64,000 bases of DNA from Clavaria fumosa (lineage: Eukaryota; Basidiomycota; Agaricomycetes; Agaricales; Clavariaceae): the NCBI GenBank assembly GCA_951802425.1, contig OX637804.1, forward strand, positions 2,356,001-2,420,000. The letters are read 5' to 3'. The position numbers and the translations under genes are program-made. The notes beneath the pieces are model-generated. The model made no database searches. It was not told the DNA's origin and saw nothing but the letters and a program-made list of their open reading frames with translations. Of this stretch, positions 1 through 12,537 are shown piece after piece; the stretch's first letter is position 1, and each line of letters opens with the position of its first letter.

Positions 1-2464
1 TTCAAGCCCCAGGATAATGAAGTCACCAGCCGTCATATCAAATGCCCTGAAATTCGCCTCTCCGTGTACAGCCTTCTTGTGTTCCTCCTCTGCTATTGTC
101 TTTTTGACCAAAGCGAGGGTCACCTCTCCATTAAAGAGTAAGTAGAATGTCAGGTCCAACAAAGCGGACCACTTACTCTCTTCTGGCAGGTCATACGGAC
201 AAGTGACATCACGGCCGGCCTCCCAGTCCTGTACCAGATTTTCCCATTCTTTCAAAACATCACCATGCGCATAACGGATTCCATCTGTAAAGGCGCCAAA
301 TGCGCGGTGATGGATGACGGCCTCTGGGATGGCCAAAGTGAGTCGGCGCAGTAACTGATCCCCTGGTACCCAAATCAATCAAATGACGCAACTATGAGAA
401 GTGCAGAGAACTAACCCAAGGAGATGGTCTTGCGCCAGTTATGGTAATTACAGAAGTCGTCCAAGGTATCTGAACGCCCTCCAGGGCCCATGACAGAGAC
501 ACACCGTGCAACTCCATTCAGCCAGGACCAGTTCCGCTCCACGCCTTCACCCTCAGTTCTTCCAACGCCTTTAGTGAAGTTGAATGAATACGGAGCCCAG
601 CATTTTTGCACATGGGCAGGCAAGTGAAATTTCGGAACACGGAATTGTAGCTGCAGAGCTTCTGGCAGCTGTAGCCATGAGGGCATATTAGCCATCCTTG
701 CACGAAAACCACGCCCCCATTGACAGGCAATGTCATACGAAATGGTTATGAGTTTTAGAGAGGTGCCAACTATGCCAGAGAGGAAAATATAGTCCATGTT
801 TACATAACTGTTAGAATGTCAGCGACTATATGCAATATTTATGGGCAAAGCTGACCGTTCGCCTTTCTGCAAATCTCCTGTGCCATTTGGTAAAAAGTAT
901 TCATGGCGAGCACAGGTTACTGAGCCTATTCCAGTGGCCCTAAGACCCTTAGACTGCTTGCGATTAGCATTCCATATGGCCTCAAACCCAACACAATGAT
1001 TAATCTGTAAGGCGCTATTAAATTTCGCCGCAAGGATCCAAGACATTGGAACATACCTCATCTTGGTCAACACGTTTTGAAAGATAGTCAAAGTATCGTC
1101 GATTGTCAACAAATATCGCCCACCCAGGCCCCAGCACTGGGTCCCTTGCGTCACTTGAGCGCAAACGAGCCTTTTGCTTGAAGTTGGCATCTCCCGCAAC
1201 AATTTGTGAATATATCCACCTTAAGGCATGTCAGATCAACATGATATACGAGACAAATTCAAACATACTGGATGTCAGGAGGAGAAGACTGCCAATCAAG
1301 AGGCATGTTCACCTCAGGGTGCGGGCATGCACGGCAGGGAATACTAAGTTCGCCCTGACGGGTGCCAGCAATACCATCGACGTCATGTCCCCGCCCTGCC
1401 CGTTTTGCCATTTTGATGTGTCTCCATTCTCTGACCATTACCATGAATTGAGCCAGCCGATCCTGACCAACGGTCAACACAGGTCACACAATAGTCAGTT
1501 GTCGCTTACAGGAAGATCCATCAATCCATGTCCGTCTGTCATTCTCTCCAAAGCACGATAAAAATCCGTCGGTGGGACCCGTCCCTCAAGGTTAAGAACA
1601 TGAAATGACCTCAAAACCTCCATGGTTGCGACAGTTTGGGGGGCTACTGAAGTTGACGGCCACCACCGCATCTCTAGTAGTTGAATGTAATGTTCTGGCC
1701 GACCTGGACAACCGCAGAAGTCGACGTTGATGATGTGAATACCATTGCTGGCAATAACGACAAAATCTGTGTGCCCACGCTCTAGCATTGGGCAAGAACA
1801 TCCCCCAACATGGCCAAGTTGAAAACGAAGCCCCAGGTCCTTGAGGCAGACATGGTGAAAACGAGAGTCTCTCCATTCCTGTACTCATATTTCAGTGTGA
1901 GCACGGCGAATGAGGGCAGACTCCTTACCTCCACTAAATGCAATGGATTGAGTCGGTGAGTCTCAACCACACAATCTCGACAGAACGGTTGCAGCCCAGT
2001 GCAATCTCGGCAGCGATACAATGCCGGCTTAATCCCACAGATACCACATGGCCCCCACAAACGTCCACGTCCTTCCAAAGCTAAACTCTGTTCCAAAAAT
2101 GACTCGCGATACTTGTCACGCCAAGTCAGCAATGGGACGTCCTGGTACTGACATCAGTCCCCATACGCAATTGTGTTGGAGAAATACATACTGAATTGAG
2201 GTATCGTTTGGCCTTCTGCTTGATCTTCAGGCCTGCTGGGCAATCCGCCTGCAGGTCTGTAGCACAAGGGTTGGTCTCAGAGGCGCAGGAGTGCTCAGCC
2301 TCTGAAGGTGCGGGTGTTGTCGAAGGTGCAGGTGTCGTCGAGGGTGCGGGGACCTGTGTGTGTCTAATCCGATGTTGATATGCGCTGGTGACCAGGAAAT
2401 GGCGGTGAGGTATGTTATGAGAGCCAATAATCCGGGATTTTTTGGATCGTGAATGGGAGACCAT
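1..2464 (-). CDS. KDZ-family transposase with CxC2 cysteine cluster (partial, runs off left edge)
   Basis: Encodes the DDE-type transposase of a KDZ (Kyakuja-Dileera-Zisupton) DNA transposon, which would cut and paste the element in the nucleus. Start ATG at 2464. Exon 1 (2464-2192) is basic and Pro/Thr-rich; intron 2191-2142; exon 2 (2141-1929) holds paired cysteines (CGIC, CRDC, CRDC) of the CxC2 type found in fungal KDZ proteins; intron 1928-1879; the next exon has a segment around YIQLLEMRWWP, then KMAKRAGRGHD near 1400. The catalytic region shows SYDIACQWG (about 740-713), VPKFHLPAHV (about 637-607) and EGVERNWSWLNG (about 548-515). Further introns lie between 1250 and 800. The C-terminus is beyond base 1. 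The visible exons carry no obvious disabling stop. It is divergent from the gene at 3929, possibly a second gene of the same element. Confidence 0.88.
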
Positions 2465-3928
2465 TTTTTTGTGACAGGTCACATCCAACATGCGCGCTTG
2501 CAACATTTGAGCCACGCTGCACAATGCACAACAAGGCCTTTGTTTTATCTCCGTTCCTTTCAATTCAAGTGTATGCAAGGAGTAAATTATGTGAGTACTA
2601 CAATACTTCACAGAGAAGTGCCTCCAGATCACTAATGGCAGATCGCACATGCTGGATGATCTTCTCCACCCGCTCCAAGTCCGCCCCACACCCAACGTCC
2701 TGCAGCAATTGGTTACTGCAGGTGCGCAGTGAGTCTCTGAACTCACTCATGGTTGATATAGCGTCTTCAATCGGACGGAACATGTTGGAACCTTGCTGTA
2801 ACTGTTTCTTGTAGGCTACATAGATTCTCTGCACATATTCATGTGTCGCTCCATTTGTTATGTTGAGAAAGCGTTTTTCAATTGCTAGGGCCTCTACCAG
2901 AGGTACCTGAGCACTATAGCATGAGGAGGGGCAGGATTATTAGCTTGATATGGTAGAGAACTAGTGCAAGACGCACAGTTTACCATGTCTAGTCATCTCT
3001 ATTTCTGCTGTCAGTGAAGACTGTTTGATCTTTCGAGCCTCGCGCCGTCGGATAGCTATTGCCTCTCTATTTCTAGTTGCCAATGAGTCAGTGAACCCTA
3101 GGGAAAGCAAGGAAATACCTAGAGTATGAGCGCTTGCTCTTAGCCTGGTTAGCATCCCGTTTTTCCTTCTGAGTCTTGTACAGTTTGTGTCGAGGCATGA
3201 GAGAGCCCTTTCATAAATAATAGCAATCAATGACTCAAGCCATTGACAGTTGTCTGACCTTTTCAATCGTAGGATTGGCTGCATAAAACCAAGCCAATCT
3301 TTAAACAGTATGAAGAAGTAACTCATCCAGACCCACTTGGCTATGTTATTTAATCCATAGACACTGATAAGTGTCTGTTTTCACAACAACTTGGACTCCT
3401 GCTATGCGACACCCATTTAGGAATTGCCTTTTTGGGTCATAACATTCCTGATTCTGGACGTCACCTGATGTCAGAGTCATGACAATTTGCGCTCATCATA
3501 ACTGATGATGAGCTCATCCAATAGATATGACTTATCCTGATTACAATCACACTTACAGTATAATATGGTGTATGGTGTATAGCTTGCAAAATGTGACAAT
3601 GCTGACCAACCTCGGAAACCCTGATCACCTGTTACAGTACACGCATCTCTAATATTTGCGCAATATCTTGTGAACTAGCCATCTGTGCTTTTCATGGCCC
3701 TAAGTTCCATCATGAATCATTGGCCCAAGCTCCGCTGCTGATCTGAGACCACAGTCGGGGCATGGGCCAATGTCGCCACCATCATTGCTACTGCCACTGG
3801 TGGCTGCCAATGCCGCTGCTGTCATGCCACCTGTGGGTGTGGACATGGCGTTACCATAGTCCCGGGTATAAGATGGAGCCGGAGCATGGAAACCGGGTGA
3901 TTCCCTCTCACTTCTAGAGTGCGTTACA
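2465..3928. other. intergenic region between divergent genes
   Basis: This is 1.46 kb between the KDZ start and the gene at 3929. Short leftward reading frames at 2834-2598 and 3326-2961 are rich in charged residues but match nothing I recognise. They could be upstream exons of the KDZ gene or chance frames. No terminal inverted repeat was found here, so the ends of the KDZ element are not located. Confidence 0.4.
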
Positions 3929-6055
3929 ATGACTCGAGCACGTACCAAAGGCAAATCAGGGCGCAAGAGCGAGATGACCCCAGCACAGACTGAGTTCCTT
4001 GAGTCCTATGGAGAGCGCTTCCAGTCGGCTTCTGGACACAGTGCCTTCTACTCAGAGGTAGTCAGCAAATGGATAGAAAATTTCGGGTATATGGGATTGA
4101 ATCCCAATGCCAAACCAAGGATCACCATAGAAGAACTCCGATTAGATGTCGAGGTCGAGATGCTAGAACTGGATGAGCGCACGAAGCTGGTTGGACTGCG
4201 AGAATCTGCCAGGCAGGCACTTCGTGTAGTAAGGAATCACTTATGAAAAGACATTGAGACTCACTTACGTTAAAACAGAAATTGGGCAACTGGTTCAGAC
4301 ATCGGTACAATCGCCGCCGGGCAGACCAAGGGGTTGATGATGTGATGATGTCCTTGTTAAACATCTCGGCCATTCGTCCACGCAGGAAATCAGCACTTGC
4401 CCTATATTCTGAGTTGTATTACAACTCAAAGTTAAAGGAGGGTTTCGATGCGATGTGGAGTGAGTGTCGGCTCGCTGGTGTGCCGGTTACCAGCCGCATC
4501 AAGTTCATCAGAAAATACACTATGGAGCATTGGGCGAAGGTGTCGGAGGAGCTGAAACAAGAAATTGAGCAAAAGTGTGAGAGCCAGCATGCAGAGGCGC
4601 TTCAGGCTTGGAAGGGACAAGTGGAATGGACTGCCTCTGCAGAAGCATACCAGTCGTAAGTTCGTGTGCCATCCTCATTTACGCGATCTTACTGGGTGAC
4701 CTGATAGAGCCTTGGCGAACTTGGATGCCGTTCTACCACCTTTCGCAGATGCAATATCAAAATTTACAGGCATGGTGACTATCGTGACCATTGTAGGCCC
4801 TTCTGGTGACGAGGGCGGAGATATGGTAGTCCGAAGGTGAGCTCATGTCAGATATGTGCTTAGCATCACTGACTTTAAGGCAAACCAGCACTCAATCAGT
4901 CACCTCCAAGGACAACAACAGGCAGGCTTGGGCACAGGCAGATCCGGCAGGATATCGAGTATTTCAAGATTCGCTATTGAAGTATGGCAGCAACTACTAT
5001 TGTGAGTTTGTCAGTAACTGGAGAGCAGTGCATGGAATTGACGAACCTGTTCAGCTGAAGCAGAGTGTCTGGCTCGTGTGGTACATGGTGAAGAAGACGC
5101 GATGGCAGAGGTTGATGTGGCTGTGGGGGAAGTCATGCGCAGCGTGCAAGTCGCGTTAGCACCCAGCGCCGCTACAAACCGCCTTTCAACAACACCGTTT
5201 CGCGTCACCACGACTCTGCCCCTTGCCACATCAGAGCCCACTGCTATTATCGAAACCTCAGCGCTCACTGCCAGCATACCCACTCCTGCAGCTTCGATAA
5301 ACCTATCTACTGGCCATGAAGATGCTATTTCCAATATTATACCCCTGGCAACTGACGATCCATTCGTTAGCACCTCAACATCTCTCATTCCCCCTAGATC
5401 ATCGATTATGGACAGCTTGCCCTACAACCAAGTCTTGCCGTTTGCCTCTAGAGTTGGCGACATTGGCTCTAGTGTCAGCACTCCTGCGGCACCTCCAAGC
5501 AGTGCCACAGGTCCTACTGTCACCGCCTCCACGGCCCTTCAGGACCGGTGTACATTGGCCGGTCGTCTAGGGCCGGTCGCCCTTGGTCCCGTCCCGTCCT
5601 CTGCAACCTATGGCCGAACTACGCTGCCTGCACCTAGAGTTAGTGACGGAGGTCTTGCCGTCAACACCTCCACAGCTTCTCCTAACCACAGCACATCAAG
5701 TGGCAATCCGGACCCAATTGCCCTCAATTGCGTCTCTCAAGCTGCAGCCAACCTTGAGGGTGCGTCATTTATCACGTCTGCGACCACATCTGTTCCTTAG
5801 CTGGCTGCAGTCGCATCTGGTAAGGGCAACAAGTCGGGAGATGCTGCCACAAGCCCTGCCTCGGCACCCAATCCTATCCCAGCAGAAATACGTACCGTGG
5901 GCTCAACGACGGTTGGGAGGAAAAGGAAGGGGATGGGTGAGAGCACTGACCCAAAATCTTCCAACCTACCTTCTCGACGTGTTAGGAAACTCCCTCCCCA
6001 TTTGGAGGAGATAGGATATACAGCTCCGAAGAAGGGGAAACGGGCAAAAAGGTAA
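3929..6055 (+). CDS. unknown multi-exon protein, divergent from the KDZ transposase
   Basis: Function not recognised. The start ATG opens a basic N-terminus. Exons read 3929-4225, 4279-4655, 4708-4836 and 4880 onward, with GT-AG introns at 4226-4278, 4656-4707 and 4837-4879 (the last with a CTGAC branch-like motif). The product is helical and Trp/Arg-rich (for example WFRHRYNRRR, HWAKVSEELKQE). A segment near 4930-5040 contains AWAQADPAGYRVFQDSLLKY. The reading frame then changes between about 5040 and 5150 by an unresolved intron or an indel. From 5078 it is a low-complexity Ser/Thr/Pro/Ala stretch to a TAG at 5798-5800. The same frame stays open for 84 more codons, ending in a Lys/Arg-rich nuclear-localisation-like tail at 6055. 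The TAG may therefore be a recent nonsense mutation. The layout suggests an accessory protein of the KDZ element, but that is inference. Confidence 0.5.
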
Positions 6056-6468
6056 TTGCAAGAGATGGTGGCTAGAAGATGGATGACAACCAGGTTATTG
6101 ATGTATGCACGTCTGCGCATGTGATCTAGTATAATGTGTAGTCATTACTGTGTGATGGCTCAATTTAATGTTTTCTCGGTCAATGGCTAGATGAGCAAGC
6201 ATAAGAAAAGGTTAAAGGCTACTTCATCAATGGTGATTGGTAGGTATATTGGGTGGTCTCTGTCTGAATGCATTGTAATGAAGCTAGATATGGCTTGCAG
6301 TGATGTCTCCACCTAGACATGATAAAAACCAGTACATACATAGCCCTGTCCAAATGATTTCACTGATTGAGCCAGGCTGTCAATTATGAGGGCATTGTAA
6401 TGTCATTGCATTATAGGGTGTGCAGATGGTCATCATGGAAATTGAAATATATTGTGTGTGGGTGTATT
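6056..6468. other. non-coding spacer with relic repeats
   Basis: No gene is visible. Bases about 6329-6350 (CCAGTACATACATAGCCCTG) resemble one arm of the hairpin element at 34672-34791, so this is probably a decayed copy. Around 6388 a diverged version of the minisatellite unit appears, before the regular array. Confidence 0.45.
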
Positions 6469-8197
6469 CTCATTATAATAGCCTCAGGGCCTTTAATGAC
6501 AATGGTCTCACAGGCCTTTAATGACATGGGCATTATAATGGTCTCAGGGTCTTTCATGACAAGGGCATTATAATGGCCTCAGGGCCTTCAATGACATGGG
6601 CATTATAATGGCCTCAGGGCATTCAATGACATGGGCATTATAATGGCCTCACAAAGCCTTTAATGACATGGGCATTATAATGGCCTCAGGGTTGTCAATG
6701 ACATGGGCATTATAATGGCCTCAGGGCCTTTAATGACATGGGCATTATAATGGCCTCAGGGCCTTTAATGACATGGGCATTATAATGGCCTCAGGGCCTT
6801 TAATGACATGGGCATTATAATGGCCTCAGGGTCTTCAATGACATGGGCATTATAATGGCCTCAGGGCCTTTAATGACATGGGCATTATAATGGCCTCAGG
6901 GCCTTTAATGACATGGGCATTATAATGGCCTCAGGGTCTTCAATGACATGGGCATTATAATGGTCTCACAAAGCCTTTAATGACATGGGCATTATAATGG
7001 CCTCAGGGTTGTCAATGACATGGGCATTATAATGGCCTCAGGGCCTTCAATGACATGGGCATTATAATGGCCTCAGGGCCTTTAATGACATGGGCATTAT
7101 AATGGCCTCAGGGCCTTTAATGACATGGGCATTATAATGGCCTCAGGGCCTTTAATGACATGGGCATTATAATGGCCTGAGGGTCTTCAATGACATGGGC
7201 ATTATAATGGCCTCAGAGCCTTTAATGTCATGGGCATTATAATGGCCTCAGGGTCTTCAATGACATGGGCATTATAATGGCCTCACAAAGCCTTTAATGA
7301 CATGGGCATTATAATGGCCTCAGGGTCTTCAATGACATGGGCATTATAATGGCCTCACAAAGCCTTTAATGACATGGGCATTATAATGGCCTCAGGGTTG
7401 TCAATGACATGGGCATTATAATGGCCTCAGGGCCTTTAATGACATGGGCATTATAATGGCCTCAGGGCCTTTAATGACATGGGCATTATAATGGCCTCAG
7501 GGTCTTCAATGACATGGGCATTATAATGGCCTCAGGGTCTTCAATGACATGGGCATTATAATGGCCTCAGGGTCTTCAATGACATGGGCATTATAATGGT
7601 CTCACAAAGCCTTTAATGACATGGGCATTATAATGGCCTCAGGGTTGTCAATGACATGGGCATTATAATGGCCTCAGGGCCTTCAATGACATGGGCATTA
7701 TAATGGCCTCAGGGCCTTTAATGACATGGGCATTATAATGGCCTCAGGGCCTTTAATGACATGGGCATTATAATGGCCTCAGGGCCTTTAATGACATGGG
7801 CATTATAATGGCCTGAGGGTCTTCAATGACATGGGCATTATAATGGCCTCAGAGCCTTTAATGTCATGGGCATTATAATGGCCTCAGGGTCTTCAATGAC
7901 ATGGGCATTATAATGGCCTCACAAAGCCTTTAATGACATGGGCATTATAATGGCCTCAGGGTTGTCAATGACATGGGCATTATAATGGCCTCAGGGCCTT
8001 TAATGACATGGGCATTATAATGGCCTCAGGGCCTTTAATGACATGGGCATTATAATGGCCTCAGGGCCTTTAATAACATGGGCATTATAATGGCCTCAGG
8101 GTCTTCAATGACATGGGCATTATAATGGCCTCAGGGTCTTCAATGACATGGGCATTATAATGGCCTCAGGGTCTTCAATGACATGGGCATTATAATG
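6469..8197. repeat. 35-bp tandem minisatellite array, about 49 units
   Basis: Head-to-tail repeats of a 35-bp unit, core CATTATAATGGCCTCAGGG followed by CCTTTAATGACATGGG. Variants replace the middle with GTCTTC, GTTGTC or CACAAAGCC (the last makes 37-bp units). Every unit keeps a TTATAATGG core and an AATGACATGGG core. There are no unique spacers, so it is not a CRISPR. No reading frame runs through it. The variant order shows a longer period, listed separately. Confidence 0.97.
6928..7961. repeat. higher-order duplication inside the minisatellite (636-bp spacing)
   Basis: A run of about 11 variant units at 6928-7325 recurs in the same order at 7564-7961. Three rare markers recur with exactly the same offset of 636 bp: GGTCTCACAAAG at 6962 and 7598, CCTGAGGGTC at 7176 and 7812, and CCTCAGAGCC (followed by AATGTCATG) at 7211 and 7847. 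This indicates segmental duplication of the array by unequal exchange or slippage. Confidence 0.9.
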
Positions 8198-9097
8198 CCA
8201 TCTCAAGCTAGAGGCTAGAGGGCAGTAGCATTACAATGCACTCTCAGTGTGAAAAGTGGGAGGCAACATCGTAACACGTCTGGGTGGAATTTACTGGATA
8301 TATTACAATGGGGCTACATGGATGCCTCAAAGGCTTACTATCCTACCCAACAGCACTATCACTAGTTGCTACTAGGCTCACCATAGTACTGTATCATTTC
8401 GACCACATGTTCATGCCACACTTACATAAGCAGGTGGTCACACATCCACTCAGAGTTCAGAGCTCAACATGATGTGTGACCAGGGTTGAAACAAGTTCAA
8501 GCCAGTCAACGAGCAGATTTTGAGGAGGTGGAGGAGGCTCAGCAGTTGAGTATTGCAACAATTGTTAAACAACTAGAAGAGATACAAGAAGGGGGGAGAG
8601 GGCAAAGGCATAAATTGAAAAGCAGTAGGTACAATAATGACTTCGAGGCTCATTGAAATTAGTCACGCCTCCAAGTTCATCTATGAAAATATTGTGTGAC
8701 AGTCACACAGTTTGTGTTCAGTTCCGAGGTCCGTGTGACATGTGACGAACATGTGGTCGAAATGGTACAGTACATAGGCTCTACTACCATGACTACAATG
8801 CACTCATAATATGCTACTAGGCTCAACATAGTACATAGGCTCTACTACCGTGACTACAATGCACTCATAATATGCTACCCAGTCTATTGCATGCTATATA
8901 GTAATCCATACCTTCTATGTATTACTATTTTTCTCACTACATATGCTACAGTGGTCTATACAGTCTGTGTAGTCTACATAGTCTATGCTGACAGCTACTG
9001 CTGGGGGTTCTTTTTCCTGATGTACACACTCTGCCCAGAAGTATGCATGTTGTTCGTGTACAATATGTGTACACACTCCGCCCAGAAGTACGTGGGC
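8198..9097. other. non-coding region with short direct repeats
   Basis: No gene recognised. There is a 48-bp direct repeat at 8770-8817 and 8831-8878 (differing at one base) and a near-identical 25-bp repeat at about 9021-9045 and 9067-9091. An earlier relic of the same theme is at about 8370-8395. The stretch 8520-8600 reads as a charged peptide but has no start and no recognisable family. The missing 5' part of Gypsy-1 should lie here but is not detectable. Confidence 0.5.
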
Positions 9098-12000
9098 CAG
9101 CCCTCTCTTCTTTAAGAACGAAGGGGACAAGCTCCGGCCTGTGCTTGACTACAAACAGTTAAACAAAGTCACAGTCAAGAACGCCTACCCTCTCCCTCTC
9201 ATCCGGAATATCTACGATCGCCTGCAGAAATTCTGGTACTACTCGAAGATCGACATCCAGATTGGATTCAACAATATCCAGGCATTGAAGGAGAGTGAGA
9301 AGTTGTTGGCTTTCATATGCGAATAGAGACAATTCCTTTGTTGGGTCATGCCTTTTGGAGTCACTAACACCCCCGCGATTTTATGGATGATGTCCTGAAG
9401 GACCTGGTAGCCACCGGTCAATTTTTCGTTTATATCAACGACATTCTTATTTGTTCCAACACTCGCAAAGAACTCTGCGACCTTACCGCACATGTTTTCC
9501 AGGTTCTCCAAGAGAATCACCTGACTGTCAAACCTGTGAAGTGTGAATTCGAGCGGACGGAGGTGACTTTCCTTGGAAACAAGATTCAGCAAGGGACTAT
9601 TGAGAAGAGCAAGAAAAGATGCTCGGCTATTGACAATTGGCCAGTCCCGAAGTCCGCCAGGGATGCGCGCAGGTGCACGGCCCTCAGAAGCTACTATTGA
9701 CAGTACATTCCGAACTATGCCAAGATTGCCACCCCACTTCATGCCTGCACCAGCAAAGGTGAATTTAAATTAATGGACGCCATGCTAAAATCGTTCTACG
9801 ATATCCAGGATGCAATACAGAATTCGGTCCAGGTTGTGATCCCCCAGGACAGAATGCCTTGGAAAATCGAGACAGACGCCAGCAAAGTCATGACCTTGGC
9901 CATCCTATATCAGCAACAGGACAGAGTTTGGAGAATGGTGGACTGCCTATCAACAAAGCTCTGGGATGCCCAGTTAAACTATGATGTCTATGACCTGGAA
10001 CTTCTCACAGTGGTATGAGCGCTTGAGGAATGGCAACACTATCTCCTTGGCCAGGATTTTGAGGTCCATATGGACCACAAAAACCTTTTGTACTTCTGGA
10101 AGCCGAATCTGCTCAATGGATGCCAGAACCACTGGAGACAATTCCTGTCGCTCTTCCGCTTCAAGATCATTCCCCACTCCGGAAAATCAAATGCCGCTGC
10201 CGACGCTTTATCCCGCCACCCCGACTATGATGACCAGCCCCCCCGCCTGCCCAAGTCCTGCTACCAGACCATTTCTTCCAGGTCAATGAGACCCTGTCTC
10301 TACACTATCTCGAAGGTTCTGAAACTCCGGTCGACATTGTTACAGACCATAAGAACCTCAAGTACTTCTCTACAGTCCGCCTGCTCACCCGGCGTCGAGC
10401 CAGGTGGTCGGAGTTCCTCTCCCAGTTCAATTTTGTGATTCGATTCTGCCCTGGTCGCCTCGGAATGAAACCCAATGCATTGACTAGATGTTGGGATGTC
10501 TATCCCAAAGAGGGGGATAGCGACTATGCCCGCATCAATCCACAAAACCTCCAGCCAATGTTCACCAGCGGACAGTTGATCTCATCACTCCGAGCTTCAT
10601 CACTTTACGTACCCACACTCTGCGCATCATTTGTGATTGACGATAATCAACTCTGCAAGGATATCTGGTCTGGACTCTTGCTGGATCCTGTGATTGTCCT
10701 GATCCTAGAAGATCTCCACTTGAACTCTGCAGACCCTAAGTGGTCCATGGACGATGACGGACTTCTCCGCGAGCACAGACAGATTTATGTGCTGGACATC
10801 AATGACCTCTGACTCTGCATTTTACATGCAAGACATGATCACCCACTTGCCAGACATTTTGGTCAGACCAAGACTACAGCCTTGGTCTTCAGGGATTATA
10901 CCTGGCCGAAACTCTGAGGATTTGTGTCAGACTTTTGCAAATCTTGCACAACTTGTGGTAGGGCGAAAGCCCCTCAGCATAAGCTGTATGGAATGCTCAA
11001 GCAGCTGCCCATACCTGAGAAACCGTGGAATTCCATTTCGATGGATTTCATTGAGCAACTCCCTGAGAGCTCTGGTTTTACCACAATTCTAGTGGTTGTT
11101 GATAGGTTTATGAAGCAAGGGGTTTTCATCCTGACAACCAATGAAGTGAACTCCGTGGAGTTGGCTTGTCTGTTCGTACTCCACATCTTTTTGAAACACA
11201 GAGTCCCATCGCACATCACTTCTGACCGTGGCTCCAAGTTTGTCTCTCATTTTTTCTGCTCGTTAGGCAAGGTCCTTGACATGACTTTGCACTTCACCTC
11301 CGGATATCATCTGGAGGGCAATGGACAGATGGAGTGAACAAATCAGATGTTGGAACAGTACCTCTGTTTTTACTGCAATTACCAGCAGGACAACTGGTCC
11401 GAACTACTACCCCTAGCGGAGTTTGCCTACAACAATGCTCCAAGTGCCACTACTGGGATCTCTCCATTCTTTGCAAACAAGAGCTATCACCTGAATATAC
11501 CCAGAATGCGAAGTAACTTTGGTTTGTGCCCGAATACTCGCTGTGGACTTGGATCAGCTGCACCAAGAACTCCATAACCAAATCGCCGAAGTGCAATGTT
11601 GCTCTCAGGGTCCGGCGGACAACTGTCAGACTCCGGCACTGGAGTTTAAAGTCGGAAACCAAGTCTACATCAAGGCAAAGTACTTCTGTATGACCAGACC
11701 CTCCCCAAAACTTGCTGAGAAGTTCCTCAGACCCTTCGAGATCATCAGAGAGGCCAGCTTGCATGCCTTCATACTCCGACTCCCTGAGGCCATGCGAGCG
11801 GTCCACCCCATCTTCCACATTTCCATGCTGGAACCCGTAACTCTGAACATAATTCCGAATTGTATACTCCCTCCGCCACCTCCAGTAGAGATCGATGGAG
11901 ACCTTGAGCACGAAATCTCCGAAGTGCTCAACTCCAAGATCGACAAATGCTGCAACTGCAAACTACTTTATTTGGTGCGGTGGACCGGATACGAAGTAAC

Positions 12001-12112
12001 CGAGGAGGAAACGTCTTGGTTACCAGCTACAGAACTCGTACATGCCTCCGAGGCTGTTTCGGACTTCCATCATGCTTATCCGAACAAGCCCGGACCTCTC
12101 AATTCCCTTTAA
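9098..12112 (+). pseudogene. Gypsy-1 pol (Ty3/Gypsy chromovirus), 5'-truncated and broken
   Basis: Remnant of a retrotransposon polyprotein. Order: reverse transcriptase (9098-9700, from LRPVLDYKQLNKVTV), RNase H (about 9830-10225, with ETDAS and DALSRHP), a second RNase H C-terminal half (10285-10500, see findings), integrase zinc-binding region (His/His then CKSCTTC, to about 10960), integrase core (MDFI, TSDRG, and a Glu just before a stop at 11335-11337) and a C-terminal chromodomain (about 11905-12060, with YLVRWTGYEVTEEETSWLP). The RT catalytic box reads YIND at 9431-9442 instead of YxDD. Stops lie at 9324-9326, 10016-10018 and 11335-11337, with several frameshifts. No gag or 5' LTR is present. 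The chromodomain would bind histone marks and direct integration in an active relative. The element is dead. Confidence 0.93.
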
Positions 12113-12537
12113 ACCTTACTCTGCTTACTCTGATACCCCAAAATTTCTTTTCTTTTCTACTTACATTTCTCTTCTATATAACTCCATCTCCGATAAACAA
12201 TAATAATAATATTAAATATATATATATATATTAAATATATCCATCTCCATCTCCTTTTCCTTGTTCCCTTACTCTGTCTTCTCCGAAACTCTGAAAAAAC
12301 AATCCTCTCTTCTCTCTATTCCTTATTCTGCTTTCTCCGAAACTCCGAAAACAAAACTTCTTCTCTGAAAAAACTCCGAATCTCTTTCTTCATTTTTCTC
12401 TGTCTTGCCTTACTTTACTTTCCTTTCACTCCGCTTACTTTCACTCAAGTTCAAAGATAAAGAAACAAAAAAATTATAAAACAAAAAAAACAAAACAAAA
12501 AACAATAAATAGATAGTGTAGATAAATTTTTTATTTT
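12113..12537. other. AT-rich and pyrimidine-rich spacer between convergent reading frames
   Basis: Separates the end of Gypsy-1 pol from the end of the antisense gene. It contains ATATATAT tracts near 12215-12240 and repeated TCTCCGAAACTCCG-like units at 12280-12380. On the minus strand, AATAAAAAATT just after the antisense stop (about 12520-12537) is a plausible poly(A) signal for that gene. Confidence 0.5.

Noticed and set aside
5078..5800. Ser/Thr/Ala-rich frame as a separate secreted protein
   Set aside because: No signal peptide. It follows on from the upstream exons and continues past the TAG into a basic tail, so it fits better as part of the 3929 gene.
6469..8197. CRISPR-like regular repeats
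   Set aside because: Units are contiguous with no unique spacers, and the genome is clearly eukaryotic.
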